Source of the DNA: Pararge aegeria
Taxonomy: Eukaryota > Arthropoda > Insecta > Lepidoptera > Nymphalidae
Assembly (NCBI RefSeq): GCF_905163445.1
Contig: NC_053199.1
Span: 14,154,001-14,218,000, forward strand
Direction: 5' to 3'
Length of the DNA stretch: 64,000 nt
The translations under genes and the position numbers were made by a program. Below are positions 30,844-41,502 of the stretch, one piece after another. The notes beneath the pieces were generated by a model. The model saw only the letters and a list, made by a program, of their open reading frames with translations. It ran no database searches and was not told the DNA's origin. Each line of letters starts with the position of its first letter. Within the stretch, counting starts at the first letter, position 1.

Positions 30844-32160
30844 TCAGGCCATCATCATGGATAATTTCTGTAGAGTTAAATTTTTTTTTGAATCAGAAAG
30901 CGTAACAGGAGGAGTAGAAAAATGAGTATTTAGTGCATTTAGGTCAAATGGAATATTAGACGTGTTTCGGAATTTACCCACACCTAAGGACTTAAGAAAT
31001 CTCCATTTCTCAGTAGTAGAAGAGTTTTCAATTGAAGAGTGAATATAGCGGCGCTTTGCATCTCTACACATCCTGTTGCATAGATTACGCAACCTTTTAT
31101 AGGAAGCAACGTTTTCAACCGTCGGATCTTTCTTGCATTTTGCCTTAGCTTTATTACGCTTAGCCATCAACTTCTTGATTGTGTCAGTGAGCCAGGGTGC
31201 TGGTAAGTGCTTAATAGTAACAGGTCTAACTGGAGCATGACTGTCAAATAAACCGATAAGAATTGAAGCAAAAAGTTTGACTTTGACATTGATATCTGTA
31301 GCCTCGTATACACTAGTCCAATCAATATTCGACGCATCTTTATTTAGCTGTTCAATATTGATTTTCTTGAAATTACGCTGCAAAATAACCTTATGCTTTC
31401 GTTTTGGAGAATGCAAATTATAGCGAAGAAACAGAAGATCATGATAGGAGAAAGGTGCGGTGAGCTGTCCGTGTGCAAGAACCTTCTGAGGGTTGGAGCT
31501 AATTATCAGATCAAGAAGAGAGGGATCAAAGTTAGGTGGGAAGTGAGTTTCTGAGAGAGGAAGGATATCTAAGTTGATAGAAGACACTAACGATCTTAAT
31601 TTTTGAGACCTACTATCATTCTTTAGGAGACACGTATTAAAGTCACCCATTATGATAATGTCAGTGTACGAAGGAGTAAGATTTTCTAGGAGCTGTTCAA
31701 ACGAAACGAAATAGTTGATAGTAGAAGAAGGGATATATACCACACCTAGAAGAAGATTGGAGTTATGAACACAGATTTCGAGAAAAAGATGCTCTAGACT
31801 ACCAGAGTAAGCAGATGGAGATCGACTAATAACTTTAAAAGGTAGATTGTTTCGGAGATAGATGCAAACACCGCCACCTCCTTTGCCAGTTCGATCGTTG
31901 CGTATCAGTGTAAAATCGGGTAGAGTAAAAAGTTCAGAGGAAAGAGATGGTTTCAACCAGGACTCCGAGACGAGAATGCCATCAACCAGGACGCCGCTAA
32001 AAGATGCCAGAAAATCAGAGTAATGAGCTGGAATGCTTTGTGCATTTATATGAACAAAATTAAGACAGCGTGAATCAGAAATAAAAATTGAGTTTAGTTT
32101 ACGATCAAGGGAGAAGCTATCATCAGAAGATAAATTGCTCTTTATTCTTTGCTTCTTTAT
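30844..32160 (-). CDS. LINE apurinic-type endonuclease (ORF2, N-terminal frame)
   Basis: The frame is open from 32160 (after a TAA at 32163..32161) to a stop at 30844; no ATG start is evident. It reads RCLNFVHINAQSIPAHY near its start (the Asn of the first motif), ILVSESWLKPS with the catalytic Glu, KGGGGVCIYLRN, IIMGDFNTCL, and FSYHDLLFL, where the usual SDH triad position reads SYHD. It belongs to the exonuclease-endonuclease-phosphatase fold used by non-LTR elements to nick the target. A basic region MAKRNKAKAKCKK follows. The frame ends after a run of nine A (minus strand of 30881..30889); a shift there joins the reverse transcriptase frame. Stop codons are otherwise absent, pointing to a young copy. 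Confidence 0.85.
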   Translation of the reverse strand: MKKQRIKSNLSSDDSFSLDRKLNSIFISDSRCLNFVHINAQSIPAHYSDFLASFSGVLVDGILVSESWLKPSLSSELFTLPDFTLIRNDRTGKGGGGVCIYLRNNLPFKVISRSPSAYSGSLEHLFLEICVHNSNLLLGVVYIPSSTINYFVSFEQLLENLTPSYTDIIIMGDFNTCLLKNDSRSQKLRSLVSSINLDILPLSETHFPPNFDPSLLDLIISSNPQKVLAHGQLTAPFSYHDLLFLRYNLHSPKRKHKVILQRNFKKINIEQLNKDASNIDWTSVYEATDINVKVKLFASILIGLFDSHAPVRPVTIKHLPAPWLTDTIKKLMAKRNKAKAKCKKDPTVENVASYKRLRNLCNRMCRDAKRRYIHSSIENSSTTEKWRFLKSLGVGKFRNTSNIPFDLNALNTHFSTPPVTLSDSKKNLTLQKLSMMMA

Positions 32161-32185
32161 TTAAATTTTGCATGGAATGTAACTC

Positions 32186-32430
32186 GAATGTCGAGTGTAG
32201 CATGTATGAATGGATGAGTGAGCAAGTAATCTGTATGAATTCATGCTTTGAAACAGCTCAGTACTCATTTATTTACATATTCCTATTACGTTACAGGAGT
32301 GTATTACTGTCCAGAGTTTTTTACACAATCGCATTGTCTATTATAGATACAGACACAGGTCTGTGATCTAGACTGTTAGTATAAAACGTGGTGTTTATAA
32401 CTGCCTTACCAATCACAAGTCAACCAACAA
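32186..32430. other. Host flank of LINE
   Basis: Begins with gaatgtcga (matching 28988); no other feature. Confidence 0.4.
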
Positions 32431-32717
32431 GACAACCTCCTTTGCGCAACGGTGACCCCTGTGAATTACAGTAGGAAGCCCCGAGTTCGCTGCAGGAGCC
32501 ATTTGGGATTTTACAATTTCTGAATTTTATCTGGTCCGGTCTGGGTGGAGGCTTTAGCCATGGCTAGTTACAACCGTACCAACAAAGACTTGCCGTTAAG
32601 CGATTTAGTCTTCCGGGGCGATGTCGCACTGATTAGGGGTATGACTACCATACTCGCTAACAGGTTAGCCCTCTACCATCTTAGACTATCACTTACTAAC
32701 TTGTAGCGGAAAAAAAG
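32431..32717 (+). mobile_element. SINE family b
   Basis: gacaacctcctttgcgcaac (box A region), a degraded box B (gagttcgctgcagg), then ggctttagccatggctagtt, tgccgttaagcgatttagtc and a short end cttgtagcggaaaaaa. A deletion removed part of the 3' portion. Confidence 0.8.
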
Positions 32718-33336
32718 AGCCGGGCCAATGAGGTTTTGCTATCAAGAAATTCTTAGTGTCAGCCCGGAGTTAGAGAATTGCCAGGGTTGGTAATATAAGA
32801 TGACAATTCACCGAGAGAGGCGATCTTTAAAACACTATCTCAATCTGAATAAATGAATTCAAGAGTCCCTCCATAGCAACATTTCATCAAGCCTCTGTCG
32901 ACTACAAAACAAATATTCTAAACTTTCAAAATATTCGCATATGAAATTTCAGTTTAAACCCTTTTCACATAACCCGTTTAAGCGTGAACGTGACATCAAG
33001 GGTTATTTATCAGCAGAGCTCGCTTTCTGATTTTAATTAAACTTCATTTTGGCACGTCATTTATTATTTCTAGTGTACGGGAGATAACTATTTATTGTAA
33101 TGACCAATTAATTTATATTCATAATAGTTTATTTATTATTAATTATTAATATGCCAGTGTTATGTTTAACACGGGGCTTAAATAGAATTCGGACGATGGA
33201 AATTTATCGGAACAGCTTCTCGATGATTATCAAATTAATGGGCGTAAGTAGCGACATACAGATAATTAATTAATTCGGGACAATCGGTGTTATTAAAATG
33301 TACAATTGATTTGGCCATTGATATGTTTTATAATAT
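32718..33336. other. No gene seen
   Basis: Unassigned AT-rich sequence. Confidence 0.4.
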
Positions 33337-33800
33337 GACGGCAGTAAGCAGCGACCATGCTTTCTGACTCCAAGGCTGTGGGTTCGATTCCCACAAATGG
33401 AAAATGTTTGTGTGATAGACATGAATGATTTTAGTGACTTTGTGGGTATTCCACTACAAGTTAGCCCTTGACTGCAATCTCATCCGGTGGTAAGTGATGA
33501 TGCAGTCTTAGATGGTAGCGGGCTAACATGTTAGGGAGTATGGTAGTCATACCCATAACAGGTTTCTAAGCGACCTCCCGCCGGAACAGTAAATATCTTA
33601 GTGGCACGTCTTTGTCTACTTACTTACTTAAGTTCACAGCGCTCACCTCTGCGCCAGGAAGTCGTCAAAAATCACGTATATTATTACTAAAAAATATTCA
33701 TCACGTATCATAACAGTCATCTCAGTACCTATAACACATGTAACGCTTGCTTCGGGGCTAGGTGTTGACGTGTGTGATGCCGTGCATTTTTTTATTTATA
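33337..33800 (+). mobile_element. SINE family a, interrupted by SINE b
   Basis: Left part gcagtaagcagcgaccatgc to about 33449, with box B ggttcgattcc intact; right part from about 33677, atattattactaaaaaatat to gcttcggggctaggtg. The two halves are in order once the insertion is removed. Confidence 0.8.
33450..33676 (-). mobile_element. SINE family b inserted in SINE a
   Basis: ccactacaagttagcccttg, gatgatgcagtcttagatgg, gagtatggtagtcataccc and cagcgctcacctctgcgcca, reverse orientation, with a deletion between the body and head. Confidence 0.8.
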
Positions 33801-34009
33801 TTATTGTAGTATTTCTACCCACGTTTGCTTATTCTTATGAAAGTTAACTACGAAACAGTGTGACTAGGTGGAGCTCTTTTGATTCCATACAAATCGTATT
33901 TCACCTTCACGCGATCGATTAAGTAGACGTAGTTAGAAAATCTCACAGTACGCACCATCCGTCGTCTTTCCTCGGGTCTCGTACGAGGCGACTAAGGAAA
34001 TGTGTATGT
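33801..34009. repeat. LINE-like scrap
   Basis: gaaacagtgtgactaggtgg and cctcgggtctcgtacgaggc are phrases of a common lepidopteran repeat; the boundary is unclear. Confidence 0.4.
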
Positions 34010-34190
34010 TATGAAGAACTCTCAGGCATGCAGGTTTCCGACGATGCTTTCCTTCACCGTTGAAGCAGGTGATATTTTAATTACTTAAACGCAAATAACT
34101 TAGAAAAGTTAGAGGTGCGTGCTGGGATTCGAACTTGGCCCCCCGAAAGGGAAGTCGAGCTCCTGCCCAATGCGCTATCACCGCTTCAAT
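34010..34190 (-). mobile_element. SINE family c
   Basis: tgaagaactctcaggcatgc, gatgctttccttcaccgttg, gtgcgtgctgggattcgaac and caatgcgctatcaccgcttc cover the head in reverse. Confidence 0.8.
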
Positions 34191-34275
34191 TTGGTTTTTC
34201 AGTTACCTTCAATTAAACAATACTAATAGTTTTGTTATTCTTTTTAATTTTAAACGTCCATTCGCTTGAGAAGTT

Positions 34276-34529
34276 TAATAAATAAATAAATATACTACGA
34301 CAATACACACATCGCCATCTAGCCACAAAGTAAGCGTAGCTTGTGTTATGGGTACTAAGATGACTGATGAATATTTTGATAAATAATATACGTATATACT
34401 TATAATATACATATAAACACCCAGAAACTGAAAAACATTCATGTTCATCACACAAACATTTTCCAGTCGTGGGAATCGAACCCAAAGCCTTGGACTCAGA
34501 AAGCAAAGTCGCTGCCCACTGCGCCAATC
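34276..34529 (-). mobile_element. SINE family a, full length
   Basis: Reverse copy from aaataaataaatatactacg to gctgcccactgcgccaatc; box B region aatcgaacccaaagcc carries one change. Confidence 0.85.
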
Positions 34530-35635
34530 ATATAAATGTTTTAGAAGAATTATGTTACTTAAGCCTGGTTTTAGGCATTCTATTAAATAAAGTAAACCTT
34601 GGTTTAAATTAAATTAAAAATATATAAACATGTGCAAGATAAATTTCAACTATAGTACTGTAAAATATATCAAATAGCTTACGTAAGATAAACTATGTTG
34701 TTAAAATTATGAATAGCTACACGAAATAACCGTATACAGTTTAATGGCGTGGTTAGAAGCTATTGGGATATTTTCTCTAAATGAAGCGGCAATATTTTCT
34801 CTACATAAAACGTGACTAGACGCTTTAAAAAGGTAATTTTACGATGGATTGCTCAATCGTAAAATTGACATCGAGTGGATTCTAAAAGCTCTATCTTTCA
34901 TGTGCAATATTTTCAATTACACGTTTTAACTTATTTAGTTACGTACTATCTACAATAGAATTTTAGTTAACTTTTAAACAACTCGTCCCGCAATAAAATA
35001 ATGAAAACTCATCGCTCAATAATATGTTTGTCCTTCTCATTTAGTCCAAGTTTGCCAGTAAGGTTTGATAATAAGATAAACTTATTTAAGAACTAGGCTG
35101 GCTATCAGTAGTAGATTAAAATTTACGTAATGCTAAAAATTGCATTCAAATTCGTCCATTCTAAACACAATCATACATACAGACAAAGCGGTTTTGCATC
35201 GTGAATAGAAAATGTATCAAATCGGAAGGCCAATCGATAAAAAAACGGGTATCGGAGCTGGCGGAGCATGACACTTTGTTTTGCTTGGTCACGAGTCAAT
35301 TTTGCTTTGTCTTTGTGAATTGGGCACAAATATTTTTTTTTTTTTTTGCTTGAATGTTCAGTCAGTCCGTCTGTAAGGGCAAAAATATTGAATAAATTAT
35401 ATAGATGTCGATGCTAGTGTCAATTAAAAAAAAAGCAATATGCTAGGTTTAAAAACGACTAAAAATTAGAAAATTTCTAATGTAAAATGTTACAGATTGT
35501 AGTGAAACATTACCGGCACGTTTTAAGTTTAGCAATTTGTAACAGTTTCGTTAAAGAAAAAACAATGACCAAAAAATTCAAAATAAACATATAAATAGTC
35601 TACGGTATTTTTCCGTCTTTTAAATTCGCTGTCCG
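34530..35635. other. No gene seen
   Basis: About 1.1 kb AT-rich unassigned DNA with a run of 15-plus T at 35333..35347. Confidence 0.4.
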
Positions 35636-36500
35636 GCGTGCGTGACTCTCGTGTGAAAATGACGTGACAAAGAGTCTCTGCATTAGCACGGAGAGTCCAC
35701 TATGTCTATAAGCGATACGTTTGACACAGAACTGCTTGATTGATGTGTTCACGAGCGCTGCCGCGGTCAAACGAGTTGTGACCGTTTCAAAAATGAAAAT
35801 AAATGGTTACCGTCCTTTACTATGACTTTGTTCCTATTTTGGGACACAAAGGTAGGCACTCTATTTTTTACTCTCCAGCAAGTTCGTGCAAAAGTTATGT
35901 CACAAAGGGTCTCTGCACTAGCAAGTAGAGTCCGCTGCATCTACTCGTATAAGCGATACGTAGGGCAAGAAACTGCTTTGATTGATGTGTTCACGAGCGC
36001 TGCCGCGGTCAAACGACAGTAAGCGCTGCAAAACTAAAAATTTATTGTTCTCGATACTATGTCTTTGATCGCATTTTCGGACACAAAGGTACGCACTTTA
36101 TTTTTTTTTCTCCAGCAAATCCGTTTCTTCGTCTTTCCTAGCGTCCAAGGTTGTCTGGAAGAGATCGCTTTAGCGATAAGACCGCCTTTGCACGCCCCAT
36201 TTTCTATTCTGTTTCTTCAGTATTATATGTGTTTACTTTGTATAAAATGTTGACAACAAACAAAAATAAGTGCTAAAATTATGAGACAAAGGTCACTAGC
36301 ATGTTAAGTTTGCTAAGTCTATAAAAGATACGTAGGGCAGAAAACTACGTGATTGATGCGTTTATGGACGCTGCCGCGGTGAAACGGGGCTGTGACTTGT
36401 GACCGCTGCAAAAATAAAAATGAATGGTTATAGTACTTTACTGTTATTTGTATTTTAGGACTCGAAGTCACTCTATTTTCTTATACGCCGCAAAAGAGTG
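35636..36500 (+). repeat. Diverged tandem array, about 242-bp unit, three units
   Basis: The conserved core ttgattgatgtgttcacgag then cgctgccgcggtcaaacg starts at 35736 and 35978 (spacing 242) and again at 36349. The third interval is 371, which equals 242 plus the length of the LINE tail lodged between units. Other shared stretches are ataagcgatacg, gacacaaaggta and ctctccagcaa. Units differ at many sites. Confidence 0.85.
36136..36264 (+). repeat. LINE 3' tail inside the 242-bp array
   Basis: gtccaaggttgtctggaaga, gatcgctttagcgataagac and cgcctttgcacgcccc are the LINE tail motif; the flanking sequence belongs to the array. Confidence 0.7.
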
Positions 36501-36959
36501 GAAAAGAAGGAAGCGGGTAACATAATTTAGCACTATAGAAAATTTTAGTATTATGCTTATGAAAATAAAACCAGAGCGTACTACAGTGGCTTACTAGTGC
36601 TGATAGATTTTTGCAGCTATATCGGTAAACGGATATCAGGTAAGATTGAAGTTAACAATAGTCGAGCAGATGTAGCACACCCACTAAGTTATTCACTAAT
36701 GAGAAGTAGTTGCGTGTACTCGTTCTTTTCTTATTGTGCACTTCATGTTGTTTATATAATATGAAAAGTTGGTCACCAATGCTGCACTAGTGGTTCTACA
36801 GCCATAGTTTTGGCAAAGAGGATACAAATGTATTTTTCAAAGGTTCTGTGCTTGAGTTAACCTCCTACTAGCGTGGAACATCCAGTATACCTACTGATTT
36901 GTGAGAAACCTGAAATAAGAATGGATTACAAGTGGCTAGCGTAGTTTTAGTTTTACGTT

Positions 36960-37075
36960 GGCGAATTTAGTTATCGCTATAAACTCACTTCTATGTCATA
37001 TTTTACATGTAATGAACGCATCAAAAGTGCCATCTATGTGCCTATTCGAATAAAGATATATTTGACTTTGGTCTT
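36960..37075 (+). repeat. LINE family d 3' end
   Basis: acgcatcaaaagtgccatct, atgtgcctattcgaataaag and atatttgactttgg match the end of 4150..4340. Confidence 0.65.
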
Positions 37076-37194
37076 AGGACGTTGAGATTTGTTTTATTTT
37101 CTGATGTTTTTCTCTAGCCTAGAAAAAATCCTCAAAACTAATTGAAAAGTGACTAGAAAAATACAAAGATAATATGTAACTAACGAAAAAAAAA

Positions 37195-37400
37195 ATTACA
37201 AACAATCCCAACACTAGCGCGAAGCGTCCGTTATGTCAATAAATGACGTGACAGTCGCAATAGCACTTGATTGATGCGTTCACGTACGCTGCCGCAGTCA
37301 AACGGGATCGTGAGAGCTACAAACATTTAAATGAATAATCATACTACTACTATGACTTTGCTGCGCAATTTGAAACTCAGTTTCTCAAACATGGCTGGAA
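37195..37400 (+). repeat. Outlying unit of the 242-bp family
   Basis: cacttgattgatgcgttcac, gtacgctgccgcagtcaaac and actactatgactttg correspond to the unit core and its downstream part. A weaker relative (tcacttgattaatgtgactc) starts at about 37795. Confidence 0.75.
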
Positions 37401-38310
37401 ATATGAGGATTATTTTGACAACCTTCTTCTGTAAAATTGAACGATCGTTTTCTCTGAAACATGGCTTGGTTGTTCATTTAGCTCTTATGCATTTTCTACG
37501 TATACGAGTCAAGCGCAGAAGGGATCGTATGCAAGGGGTAGAAAAAGGGGCAAAATTTATGAGTTGGCGTCACCGACCTGCGGTTTGCTAATATGACGTG
37601 ATCCACCACATATTTGCGCAATATTTTATTATTTTCACTGTTGGCAGTGCCCATATCTGTCTTTTTTTTTAATTACTATAAGTTTTTTTTGGGTAGCTCG
37701 GAGCGTCTGTTTTATTTGAATAGCAACACAAAACAACGTATAACAATTTGAAATAAATTATTTTTAATTTTAAATGAGGCATTGTCGCAAAATCACTTGA
37801 TTAATGTGACTCGTGTTAAATTAATCAACATTGTGTAAGACAAATGGACAAATTGCAAGTGTAATATTATCCACATAAACTCGCTCCACACATTAGCTCG
37901 CTCATTCCTTTAGTTATAGTATGAATAGTGTGAATAAAAACTTTCACATAGTTACATAACCTATTTAAAGAGTTTATAAAGGTCAAAGCTTTCATAGTAA
38001 AAACGACTCTGCAGAGGCCAGCAGCTCTAATCTATGCAGTGACGACTCGCATGGGAGCGCGGAATATTCCTTACTAAATTGGGTAGCACTGCTCCCAAAG
38101 GATCTTGCTTTACGGCCAGCTGATTCTCATACTATTTGGCAAGTTATAAAACAGTTACGTAAGACTATCCAGTTTCCTTGTGTAGCTTATTACAATGTGC
38201 GATTACATTATCCTTAAAATTATGTTATGTAACTATTGCTATTGGCTGCCTTGGTATGCATGAATTAGTTTCAAATGGAAAAAAAAAAATTAACAAAAAA
38301 TAATTTTCTA
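37401..38310. other. No gene seen
   Basis: Apart from the weak 242-bp relative at 37660..37820 nothing is recognised. An 86-codon frame at 37331..37591 overlaps the array unit and is not credible as a gene. Confidence 0.4.
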
Positions 38311-38404
38311 CAACATTTTTAAGTCGTTGCCAAGTAAAATGTAGAAAATTTCTACTATACATAAAATACATTACATTTTACTTGGCACCGACTTCAAAAT
38401 GTTG
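38311..38404 (+). mobile_element. MITE-like foldback, 33-bp arms
   Basis: The 33 bases from 38311 pair with 38372..38404 with two mismatches; arms contain aagtcgttgccaagtaaaat and its complement, loop 38344..38371. No flanking duplication was found. Confidence 0.8.
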
Positions 38405-38424
38405 CAAAAAATATTTATTTCTCG

Positions 38425-38720
38425 CTTTTCAGTGAGTAAGTTTAAAATTCAAAATTCATTTATTTTAAGTAGGCTTAATATAAGCACTTTTGTAACGTCA
38501 AGTCTGTCTGTGTGTAGTGACTCTACCACCGGTTCGGAAGGCAGATTCTACCGAGAAAGAATATCAGAAGTTGCTCTATTCCAATATCAAAAATTAACAT
38601 TTAACATTTTCAAATTCATATTTCTATCTTGTGAGATATGAAAGCGGAGCCGGATGCTTCCAAGCAACCTTGTCATTAAGAAACTCATCAATTGTATAGT
38701 AACCTCGCTCGCAGTTATAT
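38425..38720 (-). mobile_element. LINE 3' end with C-terminal codons (family f)
   Basis: On the minus strand 38715..38630 reads RGYYTIDEFLNDKVAW followed by KHP and a stop, then a 3' UTR with accggtggtagagtcac-like sequence and aagtgcttatattaagc. The plus-strand copy at 51540..51840 has the same structure. Confidence 0.75.
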
Positions 38721-40886
38721 CTAAGTTATAATAGTCAAATGTCAAGTACTCATAACCTTCTCATAGATATGACATACCAAACAAAAAAAGACTCATCAAT
38801 ATTAGTGTACAATTGCAGGAGTAATAAATTAAACATACAGCCGAATAGAGAACCTCCTCTTTTTCTTAAGTCGATTGATAAAAAGTAGGCCATACTTTCC
38901 AAGTTTTCTTATTTATTTCGTAAGAATAATTTCGAGTTTTTGACGAACTCGCTGGCGCAGTTATGAGTATGACGTCGCGAAGAAAACGATTAGGAGTAAG
39001 GGTGAAATGAAACTGCCATATCCTCTTACTTAAATTCAAAGTGCCCACCGATTCGCCCGGGAGGTCTTAATTCATTACATTTGTAGGGAATATATTATAT
39101 ATTTTTTTAAACAAAGTGCAAAAGCATAATAACTAAGTAAAAATATAGAACCTCATTATGTAGTTCTTAGAAATATGAATTGTTTTTTTTATAAAAACAG
39201 TCCATCGATAGCTTTACATAAAATTAGCACTTCTTTCTGACGCTGTCGCTGTGACCTGCTCTTAATAAGACACCGAAAATTATTCCGGAATTTATTATTA
39301 TCTGGGCGGGCGTTCTAATTGAAAAACTTTTCCTTGAGTTGATGTGATGTTTTGAGTTGACGTGTTGAATTAATGTTATCAAACATTCCGCATGTATAAT
39401 TAACGCGTAACGAGGGGCTAGTATTATTCCGAATTACGTTACCATTCGAATAGGTATTAATATACCTATTAGAATGGTAACGGAATGGCAAACGGTAACG
39501 GTTCTTCATTATTGGAGTAACCAATGTTTCACTGCTGTGCATAAGGATCGTACAAATAAAAGTAGTATAAAGTCTGAACAGTTTCCTAGTGTTCTGTCGC
39601 ATTTATACAGACAGCACCTTTTATATGTCAGAGCGTAATAAAAGACCGAACACTTCTTTAGGCCCGAAAAAAAATTATTGAACTCTCTTCATCGTCACCG
39701 AATGCTTTCCATGAATATCATAAGAATATTGTGCATATATATGTGCATAAATAAGGTTTTCACTTCTATTGGGATTCTCCACAGACCTGCATGTTTTATT
39801 TAAAATTCCTGGGAATTTCTTAGCAGGAACACAAACAATCTGTAGCGGCAGGACACAGAACTATAAAGATTTAATAAGCAGGTGGCAGAAACGCCGTTGT
39901 AAGCGAGTTACACGCGAAGTTCATGCGAGTTTCACGCTTTTTGTTCACCCAATAAGTATACATATATATATACTTCACAGTTTACATATAGCTCACCGAA
40001 AGCGATCGGTGATGATGAAGCGAGAACAATGACATTTGTTCACACAAAAAGTGCTCAACGCGCCTTTTCCGTATAGGAACAGAATTCTTAATTTTTAAAT
40101 ATATATTTTTTCTCTCTCTCTTACTATCGGCTAACACAATTAAGAGGATTGCTTTTTTCAATTTTTTTGTTCATTGGGTTTGTTTCGTTCTGAGTGCTTT
40201 CTATTGGCTGCAATAGAAAGAACCGATGCAGTTCATTAGTTACTTACTGCACCGTCGCGCCTCAAGCGGTAGAAAGGACTCAGTAATCGAATCAATCACT
40301 GGATATGGTCGATATTAACTCGACCCGTGAAAATAAATCTTATTGGTGATATACCTCGTGCCCTCATAGACTTATGGTGATAAGTGATAGTGACATATTT
40401 GGACTGATTATTTATATATTAGTTTCCTGTGCGATCGAGGTTGAAATAGGAGAAAAGTCGAGAAATAACCGGCTCCGGTATCCCTATATCCACGCGGCCT
40501 TAAAGAGGTGCTCACGCAACGTCCCCTGTTGAACAGCGCCTAAAGAAGTTTTCACCTCAAAATTCCGATGTATTCCACGTTATTATTTGTAAGGCCTATA
40601 AAGAACAAATAAGGGCATGGCATGCCACTCGCATTTGCCCTTTTTTGTATGTAACTGGCATTCAGAGGTTGGCAAGGTTTCAAGTTTAGAACGCTCGACG
40701 TGACATTGTTTCTAAGCATTGTTCTCTGATATGTCATTTGGCAACATTATAAATGCTTTTAAAAATGGCTGACACTGAAATGGCTTCAATGAAATTTACT
40801 GCAACGGAACGATGTCCTTTCTCTTTGATTTAGCTTGATCTAGCACATTCTTAAAGCAATATATGAAAAATCTCAACACAGGGGAT
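38721..40886. other. No gene seen; hairpin at 39437
   Basis: More than 2 kb that looks single-copy, with short open frames lacking recognisable domains. The 21-bp hairpin at 39437..39482 is the only structure. Confidence 0.4.
39437..39482 (+). repeat. 21-bp stem hairpin
   Basis: cgttaccattcgaataggta plus t pairs with the bases 39462..39482 across loop taat with one mismatch (G at 39448 against A at 39471). Confidence 0.9.
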
Positions 40887-40930
40887 GGAATACCCCTGGA
40901 ACACCCCTGGAATACCCCTGGAATACCCCT
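40887..40930 (+). repeat. 11-bp minisatellite, four units
   Basis: ggaatacccct is present four times in tandem (second unit ggaacacccct). Confidence 0.95.
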
Positions 40931-40957
40931 GAATTGGTCTGATGGGTTACATTATTT

Positions 40958-41258
40958 GACGACCTCTCTTGCGCAACGGTGGGCGCTGTGAATTTATGTT
41001 CGAGGTCTCGGGTTCGCTTCCCCGCAGGGGCAATTTGGGTATTTATAATTTTCTGAATTTTCACTGGTCTGGTCTTACTTGGCCGTGACTTCTTACCACC
41101 CAACCGACAAAAACGTGCCGCTAAGCGATTTAGTTTTCCGGTGCGATGTCGCGTGGAAACCGATTAGGGGTATGGCGGTCATTAGGGGTTAGGTAGCAGG
41201 GTACTGCTTCCTAACAGGTTATCCCGCTAACATCTTGCTGCAACATCACTTACATTCA
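40958..41258 (+). mobile_element. SINE family b
   Basis: gacgacctctcttgcgcaac, gggttcgcttccccgcaggg (box B region), tgccgctaagcgatttagtt and cctaacaggttatcccgcta. A local insertion of about 30 bp sits near 41175..41205. Confidence 0.8.
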
Positions 41259-41307
41259 CTTACTCACATATTCTGACCTGCCGTACCACACGGATTTTCC
41301 CCAAAAA

Positions 41308-41502
41308 GTTAGCCCTTGACTGAAATCTCACCTGGTGGTAAGCGATGATGCAGTCTAAGATGGTAGCGGGCTAACCTGTTAGGGAGTATCGTAGTCATAC
41401 CCTAATCGGTTTCTACGCGACATCGCACCGGAACACTAAATCGCTTAGCGGCACGGTGGTGGTGCAGCGGTAGAGTCACGGCCGAAGCCTCCAACCAGAC
41501 TC
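41308..41502 (-). mobile_element. SINE family b, tail-to-tail with the previous copy
   Basis: gttagcccttgactgaaatc, gcgggctaacctgttaggga, catcgcaccggaacactaaa and acggccgaagcctccaacca, reverse orientation; the head is missing or replaced. Confidence 0.8.

Larger units (their letters stand above)
28997..32185 (-). mobile_element. CR1/jockey-like LINE, nearly intact endonuclease and reverse transcriptase
   Basis: About 3.19 kb on the minus strand: endonuclease frame, reverse transcriptase frame, a 3' UTR with aagagatctcttccagctac in reverse, and an (AATA)n tail at 28997..29035. It is flanked by gaatgtcga on both sides, a plausible target-site duplication. No ORF1 (RNA-binding) frame is visible, so the copy is 5'-truncated or lacks it. 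Confidence 0.85.

Noticed and set aside
35333..35347. Poly(T) run as a terminator or LINE tail
   Set aside because: No LINE 3' motif next to it and no gene to terminate.
35636..36500. Protein-coding tandem domains
   Set aside because: Units are 242 bp, not a multiple of three, with stops in all frames.
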